Below are positions 1-6,639 of a stretch of 18,375 nt of DNA, piece by piece (the first letter of the stretch is position 1; each line of letters opens with the position of its first letter). The DNA comes from Geobacter sp. (lineage in GTDB: Bacteria > Desulfobacterota > Desulfuromonadia > Geobacterales > Geobacteraceae). A program made the translations under genes and the position numbers. Below the pieces are notes generated by a model that was not told where the DNA came from, ran no database searches, and was given only the letters and a program-made list of their open reading frames with translations. The stretch covers positions 1-18,375 of the forward strand of contig DNRQ01000224.1 of the NCBI GenBank assembly GCA_003499925.1, in the 5' to 3' direction.

Positions 1-56
1 AACCCGCGACCCTCAGCTTGGAAGGCTGACGCTCTAGCCAACTGAGCTATTCCCGC
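1..56 (-). tRNA. tRNA-Gly (anticodon TCC), partial
   Basis: The minus strand reads as the 5' part of a tRNA: acceptor strand GCGGGAA, a D arm, and an anticodon stem TCAGC/GCTGA enclosing loop CTTCCAA, so the anticodon is TCC (complement of 20-22). The variable region and the start of the T arm follow. The 3' end lies beyond the window start. It is third in a Thr-Tyr-Gly cluster read leftward, and probably shares the promoter at 416-444. Confidence 0.93.
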
Positions 57-167
57 CAATTTCAGCGTGTAGCGAAGTTTTTTGATTCAACGCGCCGACT
101 ACCCTCCCAGTACAAACGACCTACGGTCTCCTGGATCGAGCAGACGCCCATCTCATCTGCAGTTGTA

Positions 168-252
168 TGGTGGAGGGAGGAGGATTCGAACCTCCGAAGT
201 CGATGACGACAGATTTACAGTCTGTTCCCTTTGGCCGCTCGGGAATCCCTCC
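168..252 (-). tRNA. tRNA-Tyr (anticodon GTA)
   Basis: A complete class II tRNA on the minus strand. The acceptor arms GGAGGGA and TCCCTCC pair, the discriminator is A, and CCA is encoded (168-170). The T loop is TTCGAAT, and the anticodon GTA is the complement of 216-218. The long variable arm expected for bacterial tRNA-Tyr is present. It lies between tRNA-Thr and tRNA-Gly with gaps of 23 and 111 bases. Confidence 0.97.
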
Positions 253-275
253 AGACGAAGAGCTACTTTTTCATA

Positions 276-351
276 TGGAGCTGACGATGGGACTCGAACC
301 CGCAACCTGCTGATTACAAGTCAGCTGCTCTACCAATTGAGCTACGCCAGC
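276..351 (-). tRNA. tRNA-Thr (anticodon TGT)
   Basis: A complete 76-nt tRNA on the minus strand. Acceptor strand GCTGGCG pairs with CGTCAGC (one G-T), the discriminator is T, and CCA is encoded. The anticodon stem CTGA/TCAG encloses loop CTTGTAA, so the anticodon is TGT. The T arm carries GGTTCGAGTCC. It is first in the cluster. The order Thr(TGT)-Tyr-Gly matches E. coli thrU-tyrU-glyT, where thrT and tufB come next; those would lie to the left of this window. Confidence 0.96.
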
Positions 352-415
352 CTTTCATCCGCCAATCATCTGCTCCGTTTCGCGTTTGGAAACCTGCGTT
401 GCAAAGCGAATCCCT

Positions 416-444
416 TTTCTAAAGCAAAACGGTCTGAGTGTCAA
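416..444 (-). promoter_or_regulatory. sigma70-type promoter of the tRNA cluster
   Basis: Read on the minus strand, a consensus -35 TTGACA (439-444) is separated by exactly 17 bases from -10 TAGAAA (416-421). It points leftward at tRNA-Thr, whose 5' end is about 65 bases downstream. No other good hexamer pair was seen between the hypothetical gene (stop at 652) and the tRNAs. Confidence 0.6.
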
Positions 445-651
445 TATCTTTTTCACTGCTTGAAAAATAATTTTCTGAAAAACCCCGAAACAGGATACCG
501 CATAGCACCGCCCGATGCACCCTGAGAGACACAAACCCATAGCATATCCGGCTTTTGGCGCAGCGCAAGTAGAAAACCTCTACAGCAGCAGATTAGCAGT
601 ATTCACGATGTTGGACAAGTTGCCGGCCGGGAATCAGGGGTGGCCGGGAAG
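445..651. other. intergenic stretch upstream of the tRNA promoter
   Basis: About 200 bases between the -35 box of the tRNA promoter and the stop codon of the membrane protein gene. It is AT-rich at 440-490 and mixed afterwards. An inverted repeat CCGGCC/GGCCGG with a 13-base loop lies at about 624-648, but no T-tract follows it on either strand, so I do not call a terminator. No convincing gene was seen. Confidence 0.4.
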
Positions 652-1515
652 TCATGATGCAAGAGCCAGCACCTCGCTTGCCAGAACAATCCTGTCTTCT
701 TCTACCACAATCGCGTGGGCGCTGTGCTCTAGCCGTTGGTATAGGTGCAGGTACTTCCCGATCTCCGCCTGTTGCCCTGTCTTGCGCCCATAATACTTAC
801 CGGTCTGGGCAAAGACCGAGGTTGCCGCCCGATCGTCATAAACGGCAAAGTCCAGGGAGCCGTAAACGTCGCTGCCACTGAAATCTATGGTCGAAGGGAG
901 TTCATCGCGGAAGGCAAGCCGCACCTCAACGCCGTCCCTGTGCTGCGCCAGCAACACCTTCTGCACCTCCCCATCGCACAGCTCCTCGCGGCTGGTGATG
1001 AAGATTCGGGTGATCTTTATGCCGCGCTCGATGGCACGCAGATTGGACTGATAGAAGTTAACCAGCACCCCGCGGCTCAGCCATCCCGATGTCAGCGGAT
1101 CAACCGCAAGTATCTGGTGTGTGGTCTGATCGGACTGCCGGGCGCCTTCGAGGTAGAAATCCATCTCGTCGAGCGGGATGAAGCCCTGCTGCAGCTGAGT
1201 GATACTCTTAAGCGTGCCGGCAACGAGATCCTGCGCCTTGAGCCGGCATTCGGCATCGGTTATCTGAGCCAGGGCAAAAGGAATCACGTGGACCTGCTGG
1301 TACTGCATCAGGAGATCCGATTTGGTTTTCGCCACATCTTCCCGCACCAGGTAGGTCACCAATGACAACAGGATTCCAAGACCGAACACTATGTAGGCCG
1401 CATCCTCATTGTGCAGCACCATATGAAAGAAGATTGCCAATCCCGAACCGGCCAGAAACTCTATGAATACCGCCATGTCATGTATTTTTTTATTCATCTC
1501 TCTCATGTTTCCCAT
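652..1515 (-). CDS. uncharacterised two-TM membrane protein under riboswitch control
   Basis: The 287-residue product has two hydrophobic segments near the N-terminus (about 15-34 and 39-57). A soluble region of about 220 residues follows and is probably cytoplasmic. The stretch around 152-174 (FYQSNLRAIERGIKITRIFI) resembles a strand-helix-strand element seen in phospholipase-D-like folds that lack the HKD motif. I saw no HKD and no other catalytic signature, so the function is unknown. Three in-frame ATGs (1515, 1506, 1497) each have purine-rich sequence upstream; 1515 has AGGGGG four bases before it and is taken here, but the third (MNKKIHDM) is also plausible. The gene stands alone: its leader carries a promoter, a cyclic-dinucleotide riboswitch and a terminator. 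That implies its amount is set by a second messenger. Existence as a gene is fairly certain; the role is not. Confidence 0.85.
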   Translation of the reverse strand: MGNMREMNKKIHDMAVFIEFLAGSGLAIFFHMVLHNEDAAYIVFGLGILLSLVTYLVREDVAKTKSDLLMQYQQVHVIPFALAQITDAECRLKAQDLVAGTLKSITQLQQGFIPLDEMDFYLEGARQSDQTTHQILAVDPLTSGWLSRGVLVNFYQSNLRAIERGIKITRIFITSREELCDGEVQKVLLAQHRDGVEVRLAFRDELPSTIDFSGSDVYGSLDFAVYDDRAATSVFAQTGKYYGRKTGQQAEIGKYLHLYQRLEHSAHAIVVEEDRIVLASEVLALAS

Positions 1516-1535
1516 GTATCCCCCTGTCGTGTGAT

Positions 1536-1578
1536 GCGGGCAACAACCCGCGCCCGTACTCCGCTGCGGAGCACGGGC
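1536..1578 (-). other. two leader hairpins before the start codon
   Basis: Between the riboswitch terminator and the ribosome binding site the leader can fold into two further hairpins. One is at 1552-1578 (GCCCGT/ACGGGC outer stem with CTCCG/CGGAG inside). The other is at 1536-1551 (GCGGG/CCCGC with a six-base loop). Neither is followed by a T-tract. They could stabilise the mRNA or affect access to the AGGGGG motif, but no role is shown. Confidence 0.5.
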
Positions 1579-1581
1579 AAT

Positions 1582-1631
1582 AAAAAAAGCCGGGCCGCCT
1601 CAATATCGGTTGGATATTTTGGCGGCCCGGC
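1582..1631 (-). terminator. intrinsic terminator forming the riboswitch expression platform
   Basis: On the minus strand an 11-bp perfect stem GCCGGGCCGCC/GGCGGCCCGGC (1621-1631 with 1589-1599) contains an inner 6-bp stem from 1602-1607 and 1613-1618. Seven T residues follow directly (1582-1588). The 5' arm of the stem is the 3' end of the GEMM aptamer. Aptamer folding and terminator folding therefore exclude each other, and ligand binding should favour read-through (an ON switch). Confidence 0.88.
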
Positions 1632-1696
1632 TGTCTCGATGAGACCCAATAGGCTTTCCGTCCCACCCTCACGGGTGGTTTAGTATTGTCAGTATC
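1613..1696 (-). promoter_or_regulatory. GEMM-I cyclic-dinucleotide riboswitch aptamer (probable 3',3'-cGAMP subtype)
   Basis: The minus-strand RNA shows the GEMM-I core in order. First is AATACTAAACC. Then comes P2, CCACCC/GGGTGG, capped by GNRA tetraloop GTGA. Next is the conserved segment GACGGAAAGCC, then P3 with GTCTC-ATC-GAGAC, then AGCCGGG. Aligned by eye with the Vibrio Vc2 RNA, the position of G20, which contacts the ligand, is A here (third base before AAACC). In Geobacter, GEMM-I RNAs with this change are known to prefer 3',3'-cGAMP over c-di-GMP. The class call is strong; the ligand subtype is inference from one position and general resemblance. Confidence 0.88.
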
Positions 1697-1733
1697 TTGT
1701 GCTTATTCGGTGTATGATTTATGATTTTGCAGG

Positions 1734-1762
1734 AAGATAACCCGTGAAACGGTCAAAGTCAA
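1734..1762 (-). promoter_or_regulatory. sigma70-type promoter of the riboswitch transcript
   Basis: On the minus strand, -35 TTGACT (1757-1762) and -10 TATCTT (1734-1739) are 17 bases apart. Transcription would begin near 1727, about 30 bases before the aptamer. No sigma54 (GG-N10-GC) signature was seen at this place. Confidence 0.55.
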
Positions 1763-2055
1763 GCAAAACCGTCAACCGGCTATTCTAAACTGCTGTCTTT
1801 ACGTCATTTTCGTGTCACAGCTGCCAGGGCCAAGGCATGTTTGGTTCACCTGCAGCATGACCATCTAAGAACCTCTGACTGCACATTGTGTTGATGAATC
1901 AATCAGAGCGTCCCGCGCCCGACATCAATAACAGGAGTTGCGGCGTGAGATACTGTAACTGTGCTGAAAACCAGGGGGGGGGTCTCACCCCAGGAGCAGC
2001 GCCGGGCCCCACCTGAATCGCAAATTCTCCAGCTTTACGGTACCGCCTGTGACCC
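1763..2055. other. gene-poor intergenic stretch
   Basis: No recognisable gene on either strand. It holds a nine-base G run (1974-1982) followed by a small GGGGT/ACCCC hairpin. There is also an inverted repeat CTCTGA/TCAGAG (1873-1878 and 1903-1908) with TTGA/TCAA nested inside. No clear intrinsic terminator for the ygiQ transcript was found here. Confidence 0.4.
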
Positions 2056-2232
2056 TCAGGCTGCCGGTCCATCCCTTAGCGACCGGTATGCCTCCATAGC
2101 CGCAGTCGTATCCCCCCTCAGGGTGACCTGAATATCCCTGTGCATCTGCATCGAGTCGCTGAGGTCAACGGCCATGAGCTGGATAACGTCATCGTCGATG
2201 GCAGCTTCAGGAAATGGGCGGACTGCAAGCAG
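2056..2232 (-). other. open, coding-like frame directly after the ygiQ stop
   Basis: In the same frame as the upstream radical SAM gene, sequence stays open for 58 codons after its TAG before a TGA at 2056-2058. The reading has normal acidic and hydrophobic content (for example EAAIDDDVIQLMAVDLSDSM). The first in-frame ATG is at 2175 and would give only 39 residues, with no Shine-Dalgarno. The radical SAM protein already ends like its family. This is therefore probably a decayed gene remnant, a very small gene or chance. Confidence 0.25.
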
Positions 2233-4047
2233 CTACCTCTTCGGTCTCGCTCCGAACAGCTCTTCAGCCGCAGCTTCGCGGCCGCACTCCTTCAATGCAA
2301 GCAGACAGTTCTTGCGCTCATCCGGGACGTGGTACAGGAGCAGCGATTTCTGAAGCCCCTTCTCGCGGTCCGTCTTCGGCACGTAAACCTGCTCGCCGGT
2401 GAAGGGGTCGACTCCCGCGTGGTAGATGCAGGTCGAAAGGGTCCCCGGGGTGGGGGTGAAATCCTGCACCTGCTCCACCTGCATTCCCCAACTCTTCAGC
2501 ATGAGCGCCAGATCGACCATGTCGGAAAGTGTGCAGCCGGGGTGCCCCGAAATGAAATAGGGGACGATGTGCTGTTTTTTCCCGATCCTGCTGCTCTCTT
2601 TCAAGAAGGTGATCCTGAACTGCTCGAAAGACGCGCGTCCCGGCTTTCGCATCACCGAGGTGACCCGGTCCGTCAGGTGCTCCGGAGCGACCTTCAAGAG
2701 ACCGCCGACGTGGTGCCCGACCAGTTCGCGCAGATACCGGGGCTGGCGCTCGAGAAGATCGTAGCGGACGCCGGAGGAGACGGCGATATGTTTCACGCCG
2801 GAGACGTTGCGCGCATTTGCCAGCAGGCGTGAGCTCCTCGCGTCGTCGGTGACCAGGTTGCCGCACGGCCTCGGGAACAGGCAACTCCCCCTGCGGCATT
2901 TGGCTCCCGCCACGCGATCCCCGCAGGAAAGGCCGAACATGTTCGCGGTCGGCCCACCGATATCGCTTACGCTGCCGCGGAACCAGGGGAGAGCGACAAG
3001 CCGCTCCAACTCCTGCAAAACGCTCCCCTCGCTTCTCGACTGGATCGTCTTGCCCTGGTGATGGGTGATGGCGCAGAAGGCGCAGCCCCCGAAGCAGCCG
3101 CGGTGGGTGGTGATCGAACTCCTTATCTGCTCATAGGCGGGGATCGGCGCGGTGTAGCTTGGATGCGGGGCTTTCAGGAAAGGAAGGGCGTAGATCCGAT
3201 CAAGCGCCTTTTCCGAGAGCGGCTCAGCGGGCGGGTTGCAGACGAGATAGCGCTCGGCGTGACGCTGTGCCACAATCTTCGCGCAGCCGGGATTCTGCTC
3301 GCCGGACAAAAGCCGGAACGATTCGGCGTAGGCTGTCTTGTCCGCAGCTACAGTCTCGAAACTCGGCAGTTCCAGCACGCCGGTTGCGGCAGAGGCCTCC
3401 GGGAGAGCTGACGAAGCGTAGGCCGTGCCGCGGATGTCCCTGATCGCGGTAAACGGCTCGCCTGCCTGGAGCCTTTGCACCAGCTCCAGGAGCGGGCTTT
3501 CCCCCATCCCGTAGACCAGGAGATCCGCCTTGGCGTCGAGGAGCGCGGACCGGCGCACCTTGTCTTCCCAGAAATCGTAGTGGGCGAAACGCCTGAGGCT
3601 TGCCTCGATGCCGCCGATGACGACCGGGACGTCGCGGTAGGCCTCCTTCAGCCTGGAGGTGTAGACGATGGTGGCGCGGTTCGGGCGGGCGCCGTGACGG
3701 TTACCGGGAGTATAGGCATCATCGCGGCGCAGCTTGCGTGCCGGGGTGTAGTGGGCCACCATGGAATCCATGGCCCCTGCCGCCACGGCGAAGAAGAGGC
3801 GCGGACGCCCGAGCGCCATGAAAGGCTCCTTGCTGCGCCAGTCGGGCTGCGCGATGATGCCGACCCGGAATCCCTTCGACTCCAGGAGCCTCGCCAGGAG
3901 CGGAACCCCGAAGGCGGGATGATCCACGTAGGCGTCACCGGTGACGAAGATCACGTCGAGTTCGTGCCAACCGCGGGATTTGGCTTCGGAAAGGTTGATC
4001 GGGAGGAACCTGGGGGATAGCTGCTTTGCCGCTCTTGCCTGTTTCAT
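2233..4047 (-). CDS. YgiQ-family (UPF0313) radical SAM protein
   Basis: The 604-residue protein has an N-terminal cobalamin-binding-like region (about 30-70, FVTGDAYVDHPAFGVPLL). The central radical SAM core carries the CxxxCxxC cluster at C318, C322 and C325 (HRGCFGGCAFC). A second cysteine-rich patch (about 375-395, CGDRVAGAKCRRGSCL) and a C-terminal segment ending in EKGLQKSLLLYHVP are family-typical. It should bind a [4Fe-4S] cluster and SAM; the substrate of this family is not established. The start has AAGG five bases before ATG. It is the last gene of the long minus-strand block, separated from argC by repeats. Compared with the E. coli homologue (above 700 residues) it is shorter, at the C-terminus, as in many members. 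Confidence 0.93.
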   Translation of the reverse strand: MKQARAAKQLSPRFLPINLSEAKSRGWHELDVIFVTGDAYVDHPAFGVPLLARLLESKGFRVGIIAQPDWRSKEPFMALGRPRLFFAVAAGAMDSMVAHYTPARKLRRDDAYTPGNRHGARPNRATIVYTSRLKEAYRDVPVVIGGIEASLRRFAHYDFWEDKVRRSALLDAKADLLVYGMGESPLLELVQRLQAGEPFTAIRDIRGTAYASSALPEASAATGVLELPSFETVAADKTAYAESFRLLSGEQNPGCAKIVAQRHAERYLVCNPPAEPLSEKALDRIYALPFLKAPHPSYTAPIPAYEQIRSSITTHRGCFGGCAFCAITHHQGKTIQSRSEGSVLQELERLVALPWFRGSVSDIGGPTANMFGLSCGDRVAGAKCRRGSCLFPRPCGNLVTDDARSSRLLANARNVSGVKHIAVSSGVRYDLLERQPRYLRELVGHHVGGLLKVAPEHLTDRVTSVMRKPGRASFEQFRITFLKESSRIGKKQHIVPYFISGHPGCTLSDMVDLALMLKSWGMQVEQVQDFTPTPGTLSTCIYHAGVDPFTGEQVYVPKTDREKGLQKSLLLYHVPDERKNCLLALKECGREAAAEELFGARPKR

Positions 4048-4098
4048 AAAAACCTTGAGTTGATGCTACTTTTTCAGCCAAACACGTTCGACAGGAGT

Positions 4099-4265
4099 CC
4101 CCCCCTCTAAAGGAGGATCTTGGGAAAGTCCCCCTTTGGCAAAGGGGGATTTAGGGGGATTTGCTTTTAGAGTGCCGAGGCAAATTTGCTTCCAAACCAA
4201 ATTTGCTTCCAAACAAATCCCCCCCAACCCCCCTTTTTCAAAGGGGGGAGTGATTGTCGAAGGGG
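4099..4265. repeat. G/C-rich hairpin repeats with a 17-bp tandem duplication
   Basis: Two strong palindromes flank a tandem repeat. The first is CCCCCTTTG-G-CAAAGGGGG at 4130-4148. The second is CCCCCCTTT-TTC-AAAGGGGGG at 4228-4248. Between them the 17-mer CAAATTTGCTTCCAAAC occurs twice in perfect tandem (4181-4197, 4198-4214). The palindromes belong to the same family as those at 7546-7652. The block separates argC from ygiQ and could act as a bidirectional RNA hairpin or terminator, though no clean T-tract follows. Confidence 0.8.
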
Positions 4266-4313
4266 GGAGAGTTGGCGAGAATCGGCCTTTGCCAAGGGCT
4301 TGGAAACTTTACT

Positions 4314-5354
4314 TTACGGGAACATCGGCAGGAAGTCGAGCCCCAGGGTCTCCGGGAGCCCGCACATGAGGTTCATGTTCTGCACGGCCTGACCGGAGGC
4401 TCCCTTCACCAGGTTGTCTATCGCGGAGACCACGACCACCCTGCCGGTTCTCTGGTCGACGGCGATCCCGATGTCGCAGAAGTTCGAGCCCCTGACGTGG
4501 GCGGTCGACGGGAAGGTCCCTTCCGGGAGCACCCTGACAAACGGCTCGCCGTCGTAGAACGCGTCATACAGCGTGATCAGGTCGGCCGCAGTCACCTTGC
4601 CAAGCGGATTGGTATAGATGGTGGAGAGGATGCCGCGATCCATCGGGACCAGGTGCGGCGTGAAGGTCACCGTAAGCGGGTTTCCGGCCAGAAGCGACAG
4701 CTCCTGCTCGATCTCCGGGATGTGGCGGTGCGTCCCGCCCACGCCGTAGGCGCGGAACCCTTCGTTTACCTCGCAGTAAAGACCTTCCACCTTCGCCCCG
4801 CGTCCGGCACCGGATACCCCTGACTTGGCGTCCACGATGATCGATTTCGGATCTATCACCTTCCCCTTCAAGAGCGGAGCAAGCCCGAGGATGACGCTGG
4901 TCGGGTAACAACCGGGGTTCGCCACCAGCGAGGCCTCCGCGATCTGCACGCGGCGCAGCTCAGGAATGCCGTAGACCGCCTCCTGCAAAAACTCCGGGTT
5001 CAGGTGCTTGTCATACCAGCGGCCGTAGACCTCGGCATCGCGCAGACGGTAGTCGGCGGAAAGGTCGATCACGTTTTTGTCCATCTTCAGGAAGGTCGGC
5101 ACCACCTCCATGGCGGCCTTGTGCGGCAGCGCCGTGAAAACGACATCGACCTTTTCCGCGATCCCGACCGGCTCGAGGTTTTCCAACACGATGTCATACC
5201 TGCCGCGCAGCATCGGAAAGACATCGCTGATGGGTCGGCCGGCACTCTGCTCCGAGGTGACACAGGTAACCGCAACCTCGGGGTGGGAATGAAGAATCCG
5301 CAAGAGCTCAACACCGGTGTAGCCGCTTGCGCCTACTATGGCAACCTTTAGCAT
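4314..5354 (-). CDS. argC: N-acetyl-gamma-glutamyl-phosphate reductase
   Basis: This enzyme reduces N-acetylglutamyl-5-phosphate to the semialdehyde with NADPH, the third step of arginine synthesis, in the cytoplasm. The 346-residue product has the Rossmann motif GASGYTG (8-14), the catalytic cysteine C149 in VANPGCYPTS, and the conserved GTHRHIPEIEQ region. Length matches the family. I chose ATG 5354 rather than the longer frame opening at 5375 because GGAGG lies five bases before it and the protein then begins directly with the NADP-binding strand. It follows rpsI but is separated by a terminator and a REPIN-like repeat, so it probably has its own promoter, which I could not place with confidence. 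Confidence 0.97.
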   Translation of the reverse strand: MLKVAIVGASGYTGVELLRILHSHPEVAVTCVTSEQSAGRPISDVFPMLRGRYDIVLENLEPVGIAEKVDVVFTALPHKAAMEVVPTFLKMDKNVIDLSADYRLRDAEVYGRWYDKHLNPEFLQEAVYGIPELRRVQIAEASLVANPGCYPTSVILGLAPLLKGKVIDPKSIIVDAKSGVSGAGRGAKVEGLYCEVNEGFRAYGVGGTHRHIPEIEQELSLLAGNPLTVTFTPHLVPMDRGILSTIYTNPLGKVTAADLITLYDAFYDGEPFVRVLPEGTFPSTAHVRGSNFCDIGIAVDQRTGRVVVVSAIDNLVKGASGQAVQNMNLMCGLPETLGLDFLPMFP

Positions 5355-5511
5355 GAACGCCTCCGTAAAATCCAACTAATCGTAATATGCAATGTCACAA
5401 CTGGCCCTGCCTGATGGCAATAACAGCGTATCCGTAACTTTCTTTGTAAATACTAAGCCTTTTACTCTTCAATCCGCAAACGATTCTTTTGAATCTGTCG
5501 GTCATGAAGGC

Positions 5512-5600
5512 GTAGGTCGGGTTAGCGCAGCGTAACCCGACGCCGATCCGAGGCGATCAACTGCACGTCGGGTTACGCCCTCAGGGCTAACCCGACCTAC
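5512..5600. repeat. REPIN-like element: two REP hairpins in inverted orientation
   Basis: The outer arms GTAGGTCGGGTTAGC (5512-5526) and GCTAACCCGACCTAC (5586-5600) are perfect inverse complements. So are the inner arms GCGTAACCCGACG (5530-5542) and CGTCGGGTTACGC (5566-5578). Each half also forms its own hairpin, GTCGGGTTA/TAACCCGAC. This is the architecture of REP doublets (REPINs), which are mobilised in trans by RAYT transposases of the IS200/IS605-related family. A similar GTAGGTCGGGTTAGC motif is widespread in proteobacterial intergenic DNA. No transposase is present in the window. Confidence 0.82.
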
Positions 5601-5679
5601 CAGACCTAACTGCTACCTGCTCTTCGGTCCGCAAACCCAATCTCGCCGTCAACCGGATCATTATACCCGAAGAAACAGC

Positions 5680-5710
5680 AAAAGGAGGAACCCTGACGGA
5701 TTCCCCCTTT
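5680..5710 (-). terminator. terminator of the rplM-rpsI operon
   Basis: On the minus strand a stem of about 13 bp (AAAGGGGGAATCC with GGGTTCCTCCTTT, two G-T pairs) closes on loop GTCA and ends in TTTT. It lies 35 bases after the rpsI stop codon. Confidence 0.75.
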
Positions 5711-5744
5711 GTAATGCTGGAGCAGCACCCTTCTCAGAAGCGGA

Positions 5745-6134
5745 TTAACGCTTGGAGAACTGGAAGCTTGCGCGTGCAGCCTTCTTGCCGTATTTCTTTC
5801 TTTCCTTGATACGCGAATCGCGGGTGATGAACCCGGCCTTCTTCAGCGTACCGCGGAGGTCTGCATCGATGTCGATGAGCGCCTTGGTGATGCCGTGCTT
5901 GATCGCACCGGCCTGACCCGAGTCGCCGCCGCCCTTGACGGTGCAGAAGATGTCGAACTTGCCGACATTCTCGGTCAGTTCCAGGGGCTGCATCACGACC
6001 ATCTTGGAGGTTTCCCTGCCAAAGTAGTTCTCGAGCGTCTTGGTATTTACGATGATCTCGCCGGTGCCGGCTTTCAGCCAGACCCGCGCTATCGACGACT
6101 TCCTCTTGCCTGTAGCATAAAAGCTAACTGCCAT
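5745..6134 (-). CDS. rpsI: 30S ribosomal protein S9
   Basis: A 129-residue small-subunit ribosomal protein. It shows the S9 signature around GGGDSGQAGAIKHGI (68-82), the basic C-terminal tail and the conserved terminal SKR, which reaches the P-site tRNA in known ribosome structures. AGGAG sits seven bases before the ATG. It follows rplM by 22 bases, the standard L13-S9 operon, and is followed by a terminator. Confidence 0.99.
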   Translation of the reverse strand: MAVSFYATGKRKSSIARVWLKAGTGEIIVNTKTLENYFGRETSKMVVMQPLELTENVGKFDIFCTVKGGGDSGQAGAIKHGITKALIDIDADLRGTLKKAGFITRDSRIKERKKYGKKAARASFQFSKR

Positions 6135-6156
6135 TTTATATCTCCTGATGAACGAA

Positions 6157-6588
6157 TTATATGTTCAGATTCTTAGGACTCTGAGCTGCATGCGGATGGG
6201 TATCGCCTGCATAGATCTTCAGCTTCTTGAGCATGTGGCGAGCAAGCTTGTTCTTGGGAAGCATGCCCTTGACAGCCTTTTTCAGCAGCTCTTCGGGCTT
6301 CTTCTCGATCAGCTTGCCGGCAGAGATTTCTTTCAGCCCGCCGACGTAACCGGAGTGGCTGTAGTATGTCTTGTCGGAAAATTTCTTGCCGGTAAGAGCG
6401 ATCTTCTCGGCGTTGACAACGATAACGAAGTCGCCGGTGTCGACACTCGGAGTAAACGTCGGCTTGTTCTTGCCGCGCAGCACGTTGGCGATTTCAGTCG
6501 CGACACGGCCGAGCACCTTATTATCCACATCGACCAGATACCAATCCCTGGTCACATCTTCTTTTTTGGCAACTTTCGTCGTCTTCAT
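6157..6588 (-). CDS. rplM: 50S ribosomal protein L13
   Basis: A 143-residue large-subunit ribosomal protein. The start MKTTKVAKKEDVTRDWYLVD, the NAEKIALTGKK region and the GMLPKNKLARHMLKKLKIY segment are typical of L13, an early assembly protein binding 23S rRNA. The open frame extends to 6618, but ATG 6588 has GAGG five bases upstream and gives the usual family length. It is first gene of the rplM-rpsI operon with its own promoter at 6640-6668. In E. coli L13 represses its own operon; nothing here proves or excludes that. Confidence 0.98.
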   Translation of the reverse strand: MKTTKVAKKEDVTRDWYLVDVDNKVLGRVATEIANVLRGKNKPTFTPSVDTGDFVIVVNAEKIALTGKKFSDKTYYSHSGYVGGLKEISAGKLIEKKPEELLKKAVKGMLPKNKLARHMLKKLKIYAGDTHPHAAQSPKNLNI

Positions 6589-6639
6589 CAAAACCTCACA
6601 GCTATCTGGAATTAGCACACGGACTTACAGAAAGTTGAA

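Larger units (their letters stand above)
5355..5744. other. intergenic region between rpsI and argC
   Basis: Nearly 390 bases without a gene. It holds the rpsI terminator (5680-5710), the REPIN-like repeat (5512-5600) and a small hairpin GATTC-TTTT-GAATC (5482-5495). The argC promoter should lie in 5376-5480 on the minus strand. The best pair I see there is a poor TTGCGG/TAGTAT with 18 bases between, and I do not annotate it. Confidence 0.5.

Noticed and set aside
82..525. 147-codon plus-strand open frame across the tRNA genes
   Set aside because: It runs through two complete tRNA genes in antisense and cannot be a conserved protein; the apparent residues derive from tRNA complement.
2140..2832. 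230-codon plus-strand open frame opposite the ygiQ 3' end
   Set aside because: Overlaps the catalytic gene in antisense; composition typical of a shadow frame.
6589..6618. Longer rplM start at 6618
   Set aside because: It lies in the leader downstream of the promoter, has no Shine-Dalgarno and gives an over-long L13.
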